This document shows, in pieces, positions 48,310-59,480 of a stretch of 64,000 nucleotides of DNA. Below the pieces are notes generated by a model. That model was not told where the DNA came from. It made no database searches and worked only from the letters and a program-made list of their open reading frames with translations. Position numbers and translations under genes: made by a program. How positions within the stretch are numbered: position 1 is the first letter of the stretch; every line of letters starts with the position of its first letter. The stretch comes from Paguma larvata (taxonomy: Eukaryota; Chordata; Mammalia; Carnivora; Viverridae), in contig CM057839.1 in assembly GCA_030068075.1 (NCBI GenBank), positions 19,509,167 through 19,573,166 of the forward strand. The letters are read 5' to 3'.

Positions 48310-48504
48310 ATTTAAATAATAAATTTTTTTTCTTATTCTAGTTTCTCAGATTGACTATAAGAACTTAACAGAAAATGATTAATACATCTGAGAATGTTCT
48401 ATATAAAAGGTCTAGATAAAGAGAAATTCTTGCCCCAAAATCCCAAAAACCAAAAAACATATGTATAAGCTATATGTATTTCTTCTAATTCAAACACTTC
48501 TAAT

Positions 48505-48985
48505 TGTATTAAACAAAACAAAACAAAACAAAATCTAGCTGAACAATTTGAAAGATCAAATTGGCTTTAATGAATGATTTATGAATTGGGCATCATCCCA
48601 TCTTGCAAATAGAAAGGAGCTCTATCAAGCTGCAGAAGAGGAAAGGTTTTTAGAGACAGGAAGCAGAAAAGAGGAAATTATTAACAAAGAATGCATTTTC
48701 TTAGGCAAGGTCACCTTCCTAAGGTGACCAGAAAGGGTCTAGCAGTAAACTTCCTAAGAAACTCCATATTGATTGGTTAAAGAATACATTCCTGGGGAGT
48801 GGGGTGTTGAAACTGCAATTAGTTAGGTATTAAATCTTAAGTTTGCTGATATGGAGCCTTAAGTGACATAGTGATTCCATTTTGGCTCTGTGGTTTCTTT
48901 TTAATACTCTGAACCCTTAAAATATGAATGAAAAAAAAAATGTCTTCCTCACACAGAAGCAGCCATTGTGACACAGTGCATTTCA
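48505..48985 (-). mobile_element. LTR copy (inferred 3' LTR) of an ancient ERV-like element
   Basis: This ~480 bp block is repeated in the same orientation at 51343-51815. Shared landmarks include ATTGGCTTTA, ATGAATTGGGCA, ATAGAAAGGAG, AAGCTGCAGAA, AACAAAGAATGCATT-like, TTAGGCAAGGT, GGTTAAAGAATACATT, GATTCCATTTTGG and CAGCCATT. The poly-A signal would lie on the minus strand (ATTAAA variant, 48566-48571), which sets orientation and makes this the downstream LTR. The two copies differ at many sites and by several indels, so insertion was ancient. Family not identified. Confidence 0.75.
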
Positions 48986-51342
48986 ATATTGAAAAATTTA
49001 ATATTTAAAAAGCTAATTTAAGCCAATTAAATATAGCTCTTTTTCTTTCTTTTTGAAATGTCATTTGAAGGTAGAAAATCCACACATCTGTATAGCCACA
49101 CGTGTAAACAGAGACCTTAGAGTTATTGTTTTAAAATTTTTAGTCATGAGACAGGCATGGTAATGCAAAACTCACTAGTTGGATCCAAACTGTTTTCCTG
49201 ACACATTAAGGTTAGCTGCTCAGATGGCTAAATTTTTTCTCCTGATATTTGTGGAGAAGACTCGTGATTTTTTTTTTTTTGTCTAAGTTTCAAATGACCT
49301 TTATCCTTTTAGTTCTACTCCTGATAAGAATTAACTCCTTAAAGTTCCTACTTTTAATCTCAAATCTTTTTATCTCTAAGGCACAGGGAAAGAATGCAAG
49401 TTTCTACAAGAGGACTTTGAGTTGTTAAGGCCAATAATTTACAAGACTTTTGAGGTGGATGGGGGAGGTTTTGGGTTTGGTAAAAGCAATAGGTAAACTT
49501 TGAATTGCCTCTACAGGCAATTTCTAATTGTAATTCAAATTTACATGTCTAATTTTATAATGATTTGTTGGATGAGGACAGTTGCTTTTAATTCCTCAAA
49601 GAATTGGGTTATAGCCTGGATATTGAAGAACTAACATGCCCATTCACCAGTGTTAGAATGTTTTTCTTTCCCTCTGGGTATATTTAGCTTAACTTGGAAA
49701 GACTTAGTCAGCTTACATCACTTTTTTCTAGGATCCTATCCTGAGGTTTTGCGTGGGGTTAAAAATGGAGAGTGTCACCCTGACATACTAGAGTTTGGCA
49801 AATTTGTTGTTGTTTGTTCAATTTTTTAATGTTTATTTTATTTTCAAGAGAGAGACACACACACAAGTGTGAGCAGGGGAGGAGTAGAGAGAGAAGGAGA
49901 CACAGAAGCAGTAAAACTTTCATCAGTCTTGAAGTCTTTTGTATTAGGTAACTTCTGTATCTTTTTTTAATAAGATTTTTGCAACAAAGCTTCTAAACAA
50001 GCTAATTTTGGAATTTTGAAATCTTTCTTTTAAATGCACTTCTGAAGTGATCTTATCTAATTGGAATGTTCCTCATAATGGCCGTTGTAGTTTTAGGTTA
50101 TAATTCCACTGAGGGCTGGCAGCAGCTTGGTTACCCTAGCTACAAAGGGAGTTTAACTCACATTTCTGTCCAGCCATCCTTAGCCACAAATGGGGTGCAA
50201 CTCATATTTCTGTCCCACCTTGTTTTGGGGCCCCCAACATAATGGTTACCAAACCAAATTCTTTTAGGATTCAGAATAAAGTGAATAAGATATGCCATTT
50301 CTGTAGATATTTATTGCTTCTGAGACCATAGTTCTTAGATATAAAATAAATACGTGTATTGGAAGATGGCGTATTTGACTCTTTAGAAAGTTTCCCATTT
50401 TTATTATTCCTTATTTATTTTTTTTAGCTAAGCCTTTGAGTTTCGTGGTACTGGATTAATACCTAAGAAAGACGTGCTGCAGGGTTGGCGTTGGGTGGTG
50501 TTTCCAGTGTACCTTATCATACAGAAATTCCCTTGAGGTTGGTTGGTGTCTTAGTGTCAATCTTACCCAGTCCTCGGCCGCCTTATTTTAACATGGGAGT
50601 GTTTGGTATAGGTGGTGCGCACTCTAACAGGTCTTAAATGTTCAACCTATGTCCACCAAGTTTTGCAGCTCTTTGGCTTTTGAGATCCCCTTAAGCAAGC
50701 AGTTTGCCTTTACCTCGGGTCTGCTTTAACTGAAAGCAATAGCAACTAAGAAGCAGCAGTACCCAGAGAACTAGGGACCAGGGAAAGGACTAAACCAGCA
50801 GACCTCAAAGAAGGGGACTGCGCACTAATTCAAAATAAATGGAGAACTGCAATTGCCACCAGAGGTTCCCCACGTGGAACTAGAGAACAGAATCAAGGGC
50901 TAGTGTTTGGAGTTACCATGGACCGGCCAAGAGAAGGCCCTGTATACACCATCAGCACTCCCCACTGTAGACAAATCCAGTAGATTCTGTGGGAGATGGC
51001 AGAAAGGAATGTGGAAAGACTAGGCCAGTAAATGCTGATCAATGGGGACTGTAGACTGGAATTCAGGAAAGGATTCCAGTGTGGAATTACAGACTGAACC
51101 AAAGAGCCCCCAGTCATCCCAAAGTGATATATTAAACTTGGAGTGGAAAGCCAATTAATCTGAGATCTTTAGCTCAACACAAAGAAAGTAGAACTCAAAA
51201 CAGGCTCCAGGGCCTTTGGAAATGGTGAGAAAAACCATGAACTCAAAAGGAAATTTGCAGGTATCCTGCCTGTGTTTGTCACCATCTCTGAAGCCATCTC
51301 CGAAGCCATCTCCTTCATTTATTAAATCTGCCACTAAATCTG
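48986..51342 (-). mobile_element. Internal region of the ERV-like element, no intact gene
   Basis: About 2.36 kb lies between the two direct repeats, too short for a complete gag-pol-env set. Frames are small and broken, e.g. 50893-51117 and 51155-51355 on the minus strand. I recognise no protease, reverse transcriptase, integrase or envelope motif in them. The right third (50400-51340) is GC-richer than the rest. A SINE fragment lies inside at 49815-49910. A clear primer-binding site or polypurine tract could not be assigned, though a purine-rich minus-strand run is complementary to 49037-49057. It is a defective, non-infectious relic. Confidence 0.55.
49815..49910 (-). mobile_element. CAN-SINE 3' fragment
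   Basis: TTTTTTAATGTTTATTTTATTTTCAAGAGAGAGACACAC, GTGAGCAGGGGAGGAGTAGAGAGAG and GGAGACACAGAAGCAG form the tail and CT-rich body only. The tRNA-like head is missing. It lies within the internal part of the ERV-like element. Confidence 0.85.
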
Positions 51343-51815
51343 TTAAACAACACAAATTTTAAATTCCAGTAATTTAAAAACATGAAATTGGCTTTATTAA
51401 ACAATTCATGAATTGGGCAGCATTCTATCCTGCATATAGAAAGGAGTTCCAGCAAGCTGCAGAAAAGTTTTTAAAGGCAGAGATAAAGAGGAGGGAATTA
51501 TTAGCAAAGAATGCATTGTTTTAGGCAAGGTTGCCTTCACCAGAAGGAGCCTCCCAGTAAATTTCCCAGTGCTGACCCTTTGGACTGGTTAAAGAATACA
51601 TTTGTGAGGGCGGTGGGCGGGGGCTGAGGGTTTGAAACTGCAGTTAGATTAGATATTAAGTCTTGGTTTGTTGACGTGGGGCCTTAAGTGTCATAAATGA
51701 TTCCATTTTGGGCCTGTAGCTTTCTTGTTAAGACTCAGAAACGCTGAAAGTATGAATGAGAAAATAACTATTTCTCACCTGCATAGAAACAGCCATTATG
51801 ACAAAGTGACCTTCA
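51343..51815 (-). mobile_element. LTR copy (inferred 5' LTR) of the ERV-like element
   Basis: This is the second copy of the direct repeat at 48505-48985. A canonical minus-strand AATAAA lies at 51393-51398 just inside the left end, as expected for a reversed LTR with its poly-A signal near R. Similarity stops close to a CA at 51815 and a TGTTAAAC-like start near 51343, consistent with TG...CA termini. No short target duplication could be confirmed. Confidence 0.75.
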
Positions 51816-52870
51816 ATACTGAACTAGATTTCAGAATATCTACCCTCCCTTCCTGACTCCAGTGTTGGTAAGACATTGAGCATGTCACTTAATCATTTTA
51901 ATTGTGAGCTTCCTAGGAGATAAATATTATTCAACCTACCTGTGCAATATGCTTTCAGGGACAGAAAGAAATGCAAACTTCCTTCAGGGAATGATTCCAT
52001 GCTGATGCTGCCCTTGTGATTGAAAGCCAGATTATATATTCAGTGCTATTTGTGGGAAAGCGGGACCTGAACGTATTATCAGCCAGTGAAACATGCCTTC
52101 TAATACTTGTTCGAAATATGGAGACATGCTTATAAAATATTGAGTTAACTCCTGGCAAAAATTCCTGAGTTTAGCAAATAAAGACATGTAAATGTGATGA
52201 AGCATTGACTGTAGACCCAAATAGAACTTCCGAAGTTATGATACGTGTGTATGCGTGTGCGTGTGTGTGCATGTGTGTGTGTGTAAGAAGAGAAAGAATT
52301 GCTGCAAAACATCTTAGTTTTACATAATTGAGTTTATGACCTAAAGACAGGACAATTGGTGTTGTCTCTCTTTAATTATAGTTTTCCTAATATCTATTTC
52401 TTAATATTTGATATTCTGTCTGTCTCTCTCTCTAAACACACGCGCACACACACACACACACACACACTCACACATAGATATATATTATAATTTTGACTAG
52501 GAAAACCGTAGGAAAAGACACAAAAGATAGTTAAAAATAATGAAAACTAAAACGTTTTTTTTTTGAAGTATATGCTAGAAGGTGAAAAAAACTTTTATCT
52601 CTGACTCATTCCAATTCTTGTCTCTGGTTATAACCATTAATCAGATTTTAATGGATATTGCTCAAAAATATTTTCTAAAATAGGAATAATTTTTATGTTT
52701 TCTTAAAATGTTGTTAAGATGCATTTTTTTATATTTTTGCATTTTTCCTTTATTACTAACTTAGTAAAATAATAAGACTTATTTCATGAAGATAATGAAG
52801 ATACTTTGGGGATACAATATACATATTTTTCATTAATTTAGTATCATCTTTAGGTAATAAGTAACATTAA
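51816..52870. other. Unique sequence with TG and CA dinucleotide runs
   Basis: A TG-rich run is at 52240-52285 and a CA-rich run at 52436-52470, about 150 bases apart and mutually complementary. Open frames at 51955-52220 (minus) are overlapping and unremarkable. Confidence 0.5.
52436..52470. repeat. (CA)n microsatellite
   Basis: ACACACGCGCACACAC followed by further CA units and CTCACACATAG, next to a TCTG/TCTC run at 52410-52432. Confidence 0.92.
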
Positions 52871-52875
52871 CATAA

Positions 52876-53105
52876 GCCTACTATGAGTTACATACTATTC
52901 CAATAGCTTTATAAACATTGGTTGAGTTAATCACTATAATAAACCTTTTTTATAAGAATTTTAAAAATAAAAGAACTATTATTAAAGAAAAAGGAACTAA
53001 GGCAATGAGAACAATTCTTGTTTTAGAATGTCATTATGCTAGTAAGTGGTGATACTGGGGCCGTAGTCTCCCAGCTGGGTTTTTAGGTACCCTCTATGCT
53101 ACCTA
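52876..53105 (-). mobile_element. MIR with an internal AT-rich segment
   Basis: CTACTATGAGTTACATACTATTCCAATAGC and GAGTTAATCACTATAATAAACC, then AGGAACTAAGGCAATGAGA, then TAGTAAGTGGTGATACTGGGGC, follow the reverse complement of MIR. The normal middle is replaced or interrupted by an AT-rich stretch (52945-52980) that recurs exactly at 54159-54188. Confidence 0.8.
52945..52974 (+). repeat. 30 bp exact direct repeat, copy 1
   Basis: The run starts CTTTTTTATAAG and ends AAAATAAAAGA. It is identical over 30 bases to 54159-54188. It lies inside a MIR. Confidence 0.9.
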
Positions 53106-54158
53106 ATATGCTTACATACAGATGATAGGAATTGAGATGTCTAATTTCAAAGTAGCTAAATTATCAATTACTGCCATAAAATTCTGCATTAATTATTCAA
53201 AAATCATTTTTATAAATTATCAATACATCTGGTGTTTTATGATGTCTGCTCAAGGATAGCAGGTTATTTCATAAAGATACTTGCTTTATCTTAGTTACAC
53301 CAGATGGTTTTACAAACTCAGAGGGGAATACTTCTTATTCATCCATCTAAATACTCAAATACATTGCCATCTTTAGTCTGGTTTATTGCCTTTAATTTAT
53401 TATTATTATTATGTAGGGGACACAATGTGATGTTAATTCTAAACAGAGTTGTGAACACAGTTTACTCTTCTCCTGATACTAAATATTAACCCTGGACCAA
53501 GCTGTACCATCAATGAGCTAAATATTCGTATAACATTATTTGCCCCTTTATAAAATCTATCCCTATGACTTTCTAATTGTTTTTATCCAGATGACTCATT
53601 AAGGTGTACTTCATGTTCCTATTTGCCCTGGAATGAACTGTAAGAATTCAGGGCAAGGAAAATACTTTATTTATTTTTTCTTATTTCTTACTCCTTTTTC
53701 ATTAGATGATAGAATTTCCATGCCTTTTATGGATTTACATTTTGTGTTTTACTTTCTCTTCAATCTGTTTTGTCATTTATTTTTAATCTGTTACATTATA
53801 CATACAATCTGTTGCATTAAGCACACATATATGTGTTTATAAGCTGGTAATGATAGCTTATAGAAACTATAAACTATTTATAAATATATTTATAAATACT
53901 TTTCAGTTTGGGGAAGTGTATAGGTATATTAAATAGTGTTATAGGACATATATTAGTGTCTTATTTTCACAAGCACTTTTCTATCATATAATTTGGGTAT
54001 ATGTAGCTTTCATTATCTGAAAACCTACAACCCAAAATCTGTACTACAGCCTATTTTTCTGACCAGTGATACTTCATTTATACTTCATACCATTCACTTT
54101 TCAAAGAAGTGTACTTCAGACCATCTGTAGATGGTAAACAAAATATTTTTATTGGTGG
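53106..54158. other. AT-rich unique sequence
   Basis: It contains a short (ATT)n run at 53397-53412. No gene or clear repeat. Confidence 0.45.
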
Positions 54159-54188
54159 CTTTTTTATAAGAATTTTAAAAATAAAAGA
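54159..54188 (+). repeat. 30 bp exact direct repeat, copy 2
   Basis: Same 30 bases as 52945-52974. Its right end forms the left arm of a hairpin (54180-54218). Confidence 0.9.
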
Positions 54189-54218
54189 GGCCACTGTTAG
54201 TGGGGCCTCTCTTTTATT
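54180..54218. repeat. Imperfect hairpin
   Basis: The left arm AATAAAAGAGGCCACT pairs with the right arm (AGT, GG bulge, then GGCCTCTCTTTTATT) around a GTT loop, with a second 2-base bulge. It abuts the T-rich end of the neighbouring L1. Confidence 0.8.
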
Positions 54219-54595
54219 CTTTTTTAATTTAAAACCAAGTTAATTAATACAGAGTGTAATAATGGTTTCAGGAGTAGAATTTAGTGATTTATCACTTACC
54301 TATGACACCTAGGTATCATCCTGGCAAGTGCCCTCCTTAATGCCCATCACCCATTTAGCCCATCCCTTAACTCAACACCCCTCCAGCAGCCCTCAGTTTG
54401 TTCTCTGTATTTAAGAGTCTCTAATGGTTTCCCTCTCTTTCAGTTTTTACCTTATTTTTCCTTTTCTTCCCCTGTGTTCATCTGTTTTGTTTCTTAAATT
54501 TCACATATGAGTGAAATCATATGATATTTATCTTTCTCTGACTGACTTATTTCGCTTAGCATAATACATTCTAGTTCTATCCAATTGTTGGCATG
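54212..54595 (-). mobile_element. L1 3'-end fragment
   Basis: AATACAGAGTGTAATAATGGTTTCAGGAGTAGAATTTAGTG, AATGCCCATCACCC, CAGCAGCCCTCAGTTTGTTCTC, TTTCACATATGAGTGAAATCATATG and TTCGCTTAGCATAATACATTCTAG are the reverse complement of the carnivore L1 3' UTR. ~380 bp, 5'-truncated. Confidence 0.9.
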
Positions 54596-55560
54596 ATTTA
54601 CTCTGAATTTTATCAGTATTCTCTAGACCTCTTACCAGCTCCTGTTTCAACCAATATGATATCTAATAGCTACTATCAACTCAATATGTATTTCACAGAA
54701 CTAATTCAAAGCATTCTAGACTTATGTTTGGCATGAAAGCAAATATTTCTCACATTGAAGAATGTGACATCTTATAGAAGCCTGACATTGAGGCTGATCA
54801 CGCTATGCAGGTCGGTGCTCAAACTTTCCTGATATAGAAAAGTCATTTTTTATCAGCTGCCAAATCCTCCCTTCCCACAGGAAAAGTTGTTTTGTGAAAT
54901 AAATGCTTTGATCAGCATAATGACATGGGGACAAGTCTCTCCTAAGGCCATATTTAATAAAAAATAGTTATTCAATGTCCTGTCAGGCACTGGCTTTAGT
55001 TTTGAAAGAGAGATTATCTTAAACAAAGGAGAACATTACATTTTCATGATAAGAGTGAAAATTTATAGTCTGTTGGAAAGAGAGGAGACATGTTACAGGT
55101 TGGAAAAAAATAAGACATTGAGAGTTTAAAAAGATATATAATGGGTAGTAAATTGAATTTCTGGTTTGGTTTATGCTATTAGAATACTCTGTTCTGTATC
55201 CTTAAGAGATCTTTAGTGATGTCTTAATGTCCATTTTGAGGTATATGACCATATGCTGAATATGACCTCAGTGTTGGGACAAAGCAATAGAAAGATGCTC
55301 TTTTATATACATTCCTAGTTCAGTTGCACTATTATATCTTGGATATTAAGATACTCTCCTCTTATTTTTCAGGTGTTTCTTCTTGGAACTCAAAGATACT
55401 TGTGCAAATGGATATCTTTAAAAATATTTTTGATGTTTATTATGTAAGGAAATAATATTTCTGCTTACTTGTACTTTAATAATTAATTTCTCATACTTAC
55501 AACTAATAGTATGTCTTAAGCCTAATGCTTCACCTGAAAATCTTATTTGTATTTATTCAT
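54596..55560. other. Unique sequence
   Basis: No recognised repeat or gene. Confidence 0.45.
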
Positions 55561-55599
55561 TTATTTACTTATTTATTTATTTACCTATTCATCACAAAA

Positions 55600-56050
55600 G
55601 GTAGACTATGTTTATTAAGAGTCACAAGCAGTTGACTGACTCAGTGTGACTCACATCACAAGGAAACCATTCTAGTTCACTCCATTCTGAGTCCTGCGGT
55701 GGCCCAGACTGGCAGGAGTTCTGCTCAGGGCCCATTCACAGGCTTACAAGGTTCTCGCTGAGGGCAGTCTATTACTGCATGAGACTGGCCAAGTGGGTTA
55801 CCATCAACAGGTCATTGATGTTGCTGTTGAGCATGGTCTCAAAGTCATGGGGAACTATCTTGGCTACTTAGTTAACTAGACTCCTCGAGAAGCGGCACAC
55901 AGGATTGTCAGCTGACACCTTTCGAGATAGCGCATTCTGCATCACTGTGCTTAGGGCTTCCTGGATGTGAGCTGATGCCTGTTCTACTCGCTGCAAGTCA
56001 CTGGGTGAGATTCCCATCACCCAGCTGGGGCTTAAACAGGTCTTCAAAGA
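55600..56050 (-). pseudogene. Processed pseudogene, parent gene not identified
   Basis: On the minus strand a single frame runs from about 56045 and contains [40 protein letters not shown], then [20 protein letters not shown]. In-frame stops interrupt it at 55868-55870 and again after LMQ, and a natural-looking stop TGA lies at 55736-55738. About 120 bases of 3' UTR follow, with AATAAA on the minus strand (TTTATT at 55611-55616), then an AT-rich (TTTA)n stretch at 55555-55590 that may be the decayed poly-A. No introns interrupt it, it is GC-richer than its surroundings, and it carries disabling stops. It is 5'-truncated. I do not recognise the parent protein. Confidence 0.75.
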
Positions 56051-56550
56051 AAAACGTTTTTTGATAGAATTAAAAACACTTAAGTCTTTACTTGTTCTTT
56101 GGTTTATGTTCAATTAACTTTTAAATTTGATAGATTGAATTTTACTAACCATCTAACACCATTTAAAAAACTTCATTAAATTCTCATGACACTTCAGATT
56201 ACAATTACAAATTTAATTTTTCTAATTATTTCAAATACTTCAGAACACTTAATAAGTGAGACTTTAAGAGCCAATATGAAATTTGTCAAATCCCATCCAC
56301 CTACCATGGAGACCACTGGCATGCCACAAAATTAAGAGTCTGTGAGTTTAAAATGCTAAATGGGAATGGTGGAATATGGAGCCTGAAAGAATGTACAGCA
56401 TGAGTAAGGATCAGTTATTTTTCACAATGCGGAAATTCTGTGACTAAGTGACATTGTAATGCCAACAGCATGTCTGTAGACCTGATCACATGTTTCTGTC
56501 TACAAATTTCCAAGGATAGCTAATATACAAAAAGAAACAAAGAATACATA
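56051..56550. other. Unique sequence
   Basis: No gene or clear repeat. Composition is ordinary for the window. Confidence 0.45.
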
Positions 56551-56690
56551 TACTTATATGTGTACATATGTGTGTATATACATATATATATATGTATATA
56601 TATGTATATATGGAGAAAGACTGTATATTGAGTGTATATATATTGACTATGTGTGTGTACATACACACACACACTCATACACACAAATAA
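56551..56690. repeat. TA/TG/CA low-complexity tract
   Basis: Alternating purine-pyrimidine runs (TATATGTG, ATATATATATG, TATATATGG, TGTGTGTGTAC, ACACACACAC) over about 140 bp. The open frames here are repeat artefacts. Confidence 0.9.
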
Positions 56691-56769
56691 TGCCAGCCTC
56701 CTACCAATTATTAACAACTGTCTTATTTAGCCTTATATTACCTTTACCTAACAAAGTGCCTGATATATA

Positions 56770-58880
56770 AAACCTACCCAACAAATATTGGTAAAATTGA
56801 GTTAGATATTTCTGTGGTCCTTTCATTCATTTATTTATTTTTAATGCCATAGGCAATGGCAAAAATGTATGTTCTCTGTTTAGTAAACATATATTCTTGC
56901 CTATTTTTCCCTTATTGAGTTATGTTAGCCTTCAATTATGTCTTCCATTTCTTCTAGCATTTCTACTAATGTAACTCTACCAGTAGAATATTAATTGGTA
57001 CATGACAACTCATTGTTTCACTGTAAATTATCTCCTTTTAATAGCTACTCATTCTTTTGCTTAGTGAATTTCTTTTCTTTCTGGTGTCCGGAAATCCTAT
57101 CTCCTGCCAATTCTCCATCTTAGTAATTGACATGTAATCAAGGGTTTTCCTGGCGTTGTGAATCCCGACCACAGACACTTAACAGTGTAATACAGTGGTG
57201 CTCATTCACCTGATGCCAACACCTGAGTGCCCTTCTTTCTAATGGTAAACTTGTGCTTTCCTATCAGCAATGAAATTGTGAAAACATACCCCATATATAT
57301 GTACATTTATTTGCAAATTATATACACCTTAATCCATTCATAAAATAAGCATATATTTTTAAATATTTGTAAAATATTTTTATTAGGTAAAAGTCAATGA
57401 AACTATAAGTATTTATCTGACCATTTTCTTCACTTTGGGACACAAGCACTTGCTGACCATCAGTTACACTGATTTTTATTTCTTACATTCTCTCTTTGAG
57501 CTAGTTCATTGTTTATTTGGTAAACTCTAATTTTTCCAATAAATATTACTTTCTTGATTTGTCAGAGTCAGTTATTGTTGCTTGCAGCCAAGGAAAATAA
57601 TGAATAATAAAGAATGCAAAAAATATATTAGAGTATACAGATAAGATGCCCTTAGAGATATGTGTGGTGGTAGGCAGGATATAGAAAAGCCAGAGATTTC
57701 TACTGTTGTGGACACATTTCAAGAGTCTGAGGAACGCTTGGACCTGAACAAAAGATAACTTGCTCTAAATGCATTCAGAAAGTTAAGGCAAGGAAGGGTG
57801 CCCTACTGTCACTCACCAAATGCTCCTACACTGTCAGGTCATACCATTTACACATTGCTTCCCATCAAAAATGTCACTTATAGCAAATAGAAAAAAAAAA
57901 GTATGCAAGGAATTTTGTGTTTTTTTTTGTATTTCATTTTAGCAGTATCGTGAGTTAACACAGCTCTATAGGAAATGATTGGTAGGTTTTTATTTTTTCC
58001 AACATTACCTCATTTTCCAAGGAATTGTAGTGTAAAATTGACCCAGTTTCATCAATTTTCCCAATCTTGCCTTATGTCAGGTTTATTTATGTCTTTTTAT
58101 AAACAAGGGCAATTTATTAGCTGTAAAAATCCATGCAGGATTGATCAACCTGTGGCTTGAGGAGCTGGACTTTGTGTTTTAAATAATTTCAGAATCAACA
58201 TAAATATTTTATAAAATTAATCTTTATCTCCTTGTGTGCTGCCAAACCATGCTGTGCATTGTGGAAATAAACTATGATGCACCTTGATCAGCATTTGAAT
58301 ATTTTATAATTCTCATATTCTGATCATTTTAACTTACATTATTCTGCTTTAGAAAGTTTTCAAAATTATATGTAAGATACTTGGAAAAAGTAATATTAGT
58401 CGTGAATATATTTCAGTGTCTCCATGAAGTAGTTACAAATTTGTTCTTTTTTTTATATTCCATAAAGACAGTGACTACGTCTTATTATTCCCAATTCTAC
58501 TGGTTGTAAAACAAGATCGAATTATAAGCATCTGTTGTTTTTAAGTATTAGTCACTCATATAATGACACAAATTGTAACTTCTAAATCCTTTGTGTCTTG
58601 CCTATTTAAATTTTGCATATTTCAGATACTTCATCCTTGTCTTTTGTTGGGGAATTGGTTTAAACAGTATCTACTTAGCTTTGTCACTAGACATTGCATT
58701 AATTTTGTTTCCCATCAAGTTAATTTCCTCCTCTATGCACCCAAATATACCAAAGACAGGAACAAAGTATACCCATTTCTCAATCTGAGCTCCATATTTT
58801 GTTGTTTCTCATCCAGTTTTGATTAGTCATAATTCTATGCAAACTATAACAAATTCTGTTTCACTCAGTCGTATTGACAC
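56770..58880. other. Repeat-poor unique sequence
   Basis: No recognised repeat over about 2.1 kb and no gene. Plus frames at 57975-58160 and 58563-58826 have no recognisable domain. Confidence 0.4.
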
Positions 58881-58884
58881 AGGC

Positions 58885-59480
58885 AGGCTTCATCGAATGA
58901 TTCAGAGAGGGTACTGCTGGACCAGCCAAGGGGGTCCGTGTCTTTACCCCAGATACTAGTCAAATGCAAGCCAGGAGGAAGTGCGAGGAGTTTATTGAAT
59001 AGCATAGTGATAGGTGATAGCAGATGGAGTGTCTGGGAGATTCAGAAAAGGAGACATGGATCTCTTCCTCACTTGGGATGAAGAGTTTATACTGGAAAGG
59101 GGTTCCACCGTACATGTTCCTTCAGGAATCCAGGGTAGGGTCCAATCAAAGGCAGTGTGAAATGAACAGTAGGTGTAATTCTATAAATGACCAAAAGTAG
59201 AGGGTATTGATACCAGTGTCAAGTTTTATTGGAAACTACTGTCCTAAAACATGCTCCAGATCTGGTTCTGCTCAGATGTTATCAGGTGTATGGGGACCCA
59301 AGACAAACCTCAGAGAAGGACTGACTTTCTTGCTTCCCCCTTGGAGCGGGAACATAGTTTCATTGTTTTACTCAGGTACAAGGTGAAATATAGAACATGA
59401 GTAAGGAGCCCTGTGTAGAGAAACAGTAGGGATAGATCTTTTCTGAAATAGAGTCACTTCAGTTTCCCTATCTCAATATT
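58885..59480 (-). mobile_element. Candidate solo LTR, minus strand
   Basis: This ~600 bp block is GC-richer than its flanks. It contains GAGGAGTTTATTGAATAGC (58986-59004), whose complement carries AATAAA near the inferred 3' end. The plus strand also has TAGGGTCCAATCAAAGG at about 59136-59152. I infer a solo LTR from a carnivore ERV. There are no internal genes on either side. Family, exact ends and TSD are unresolved. A non-LTR origin is possible. Confidence 0.4.

Noticed and set aside
48986..51342. Possible intact retroviral gene inside the ERV-like element
   Set aside because: Frames are under 80 codons and no retroviral motif was recognised.
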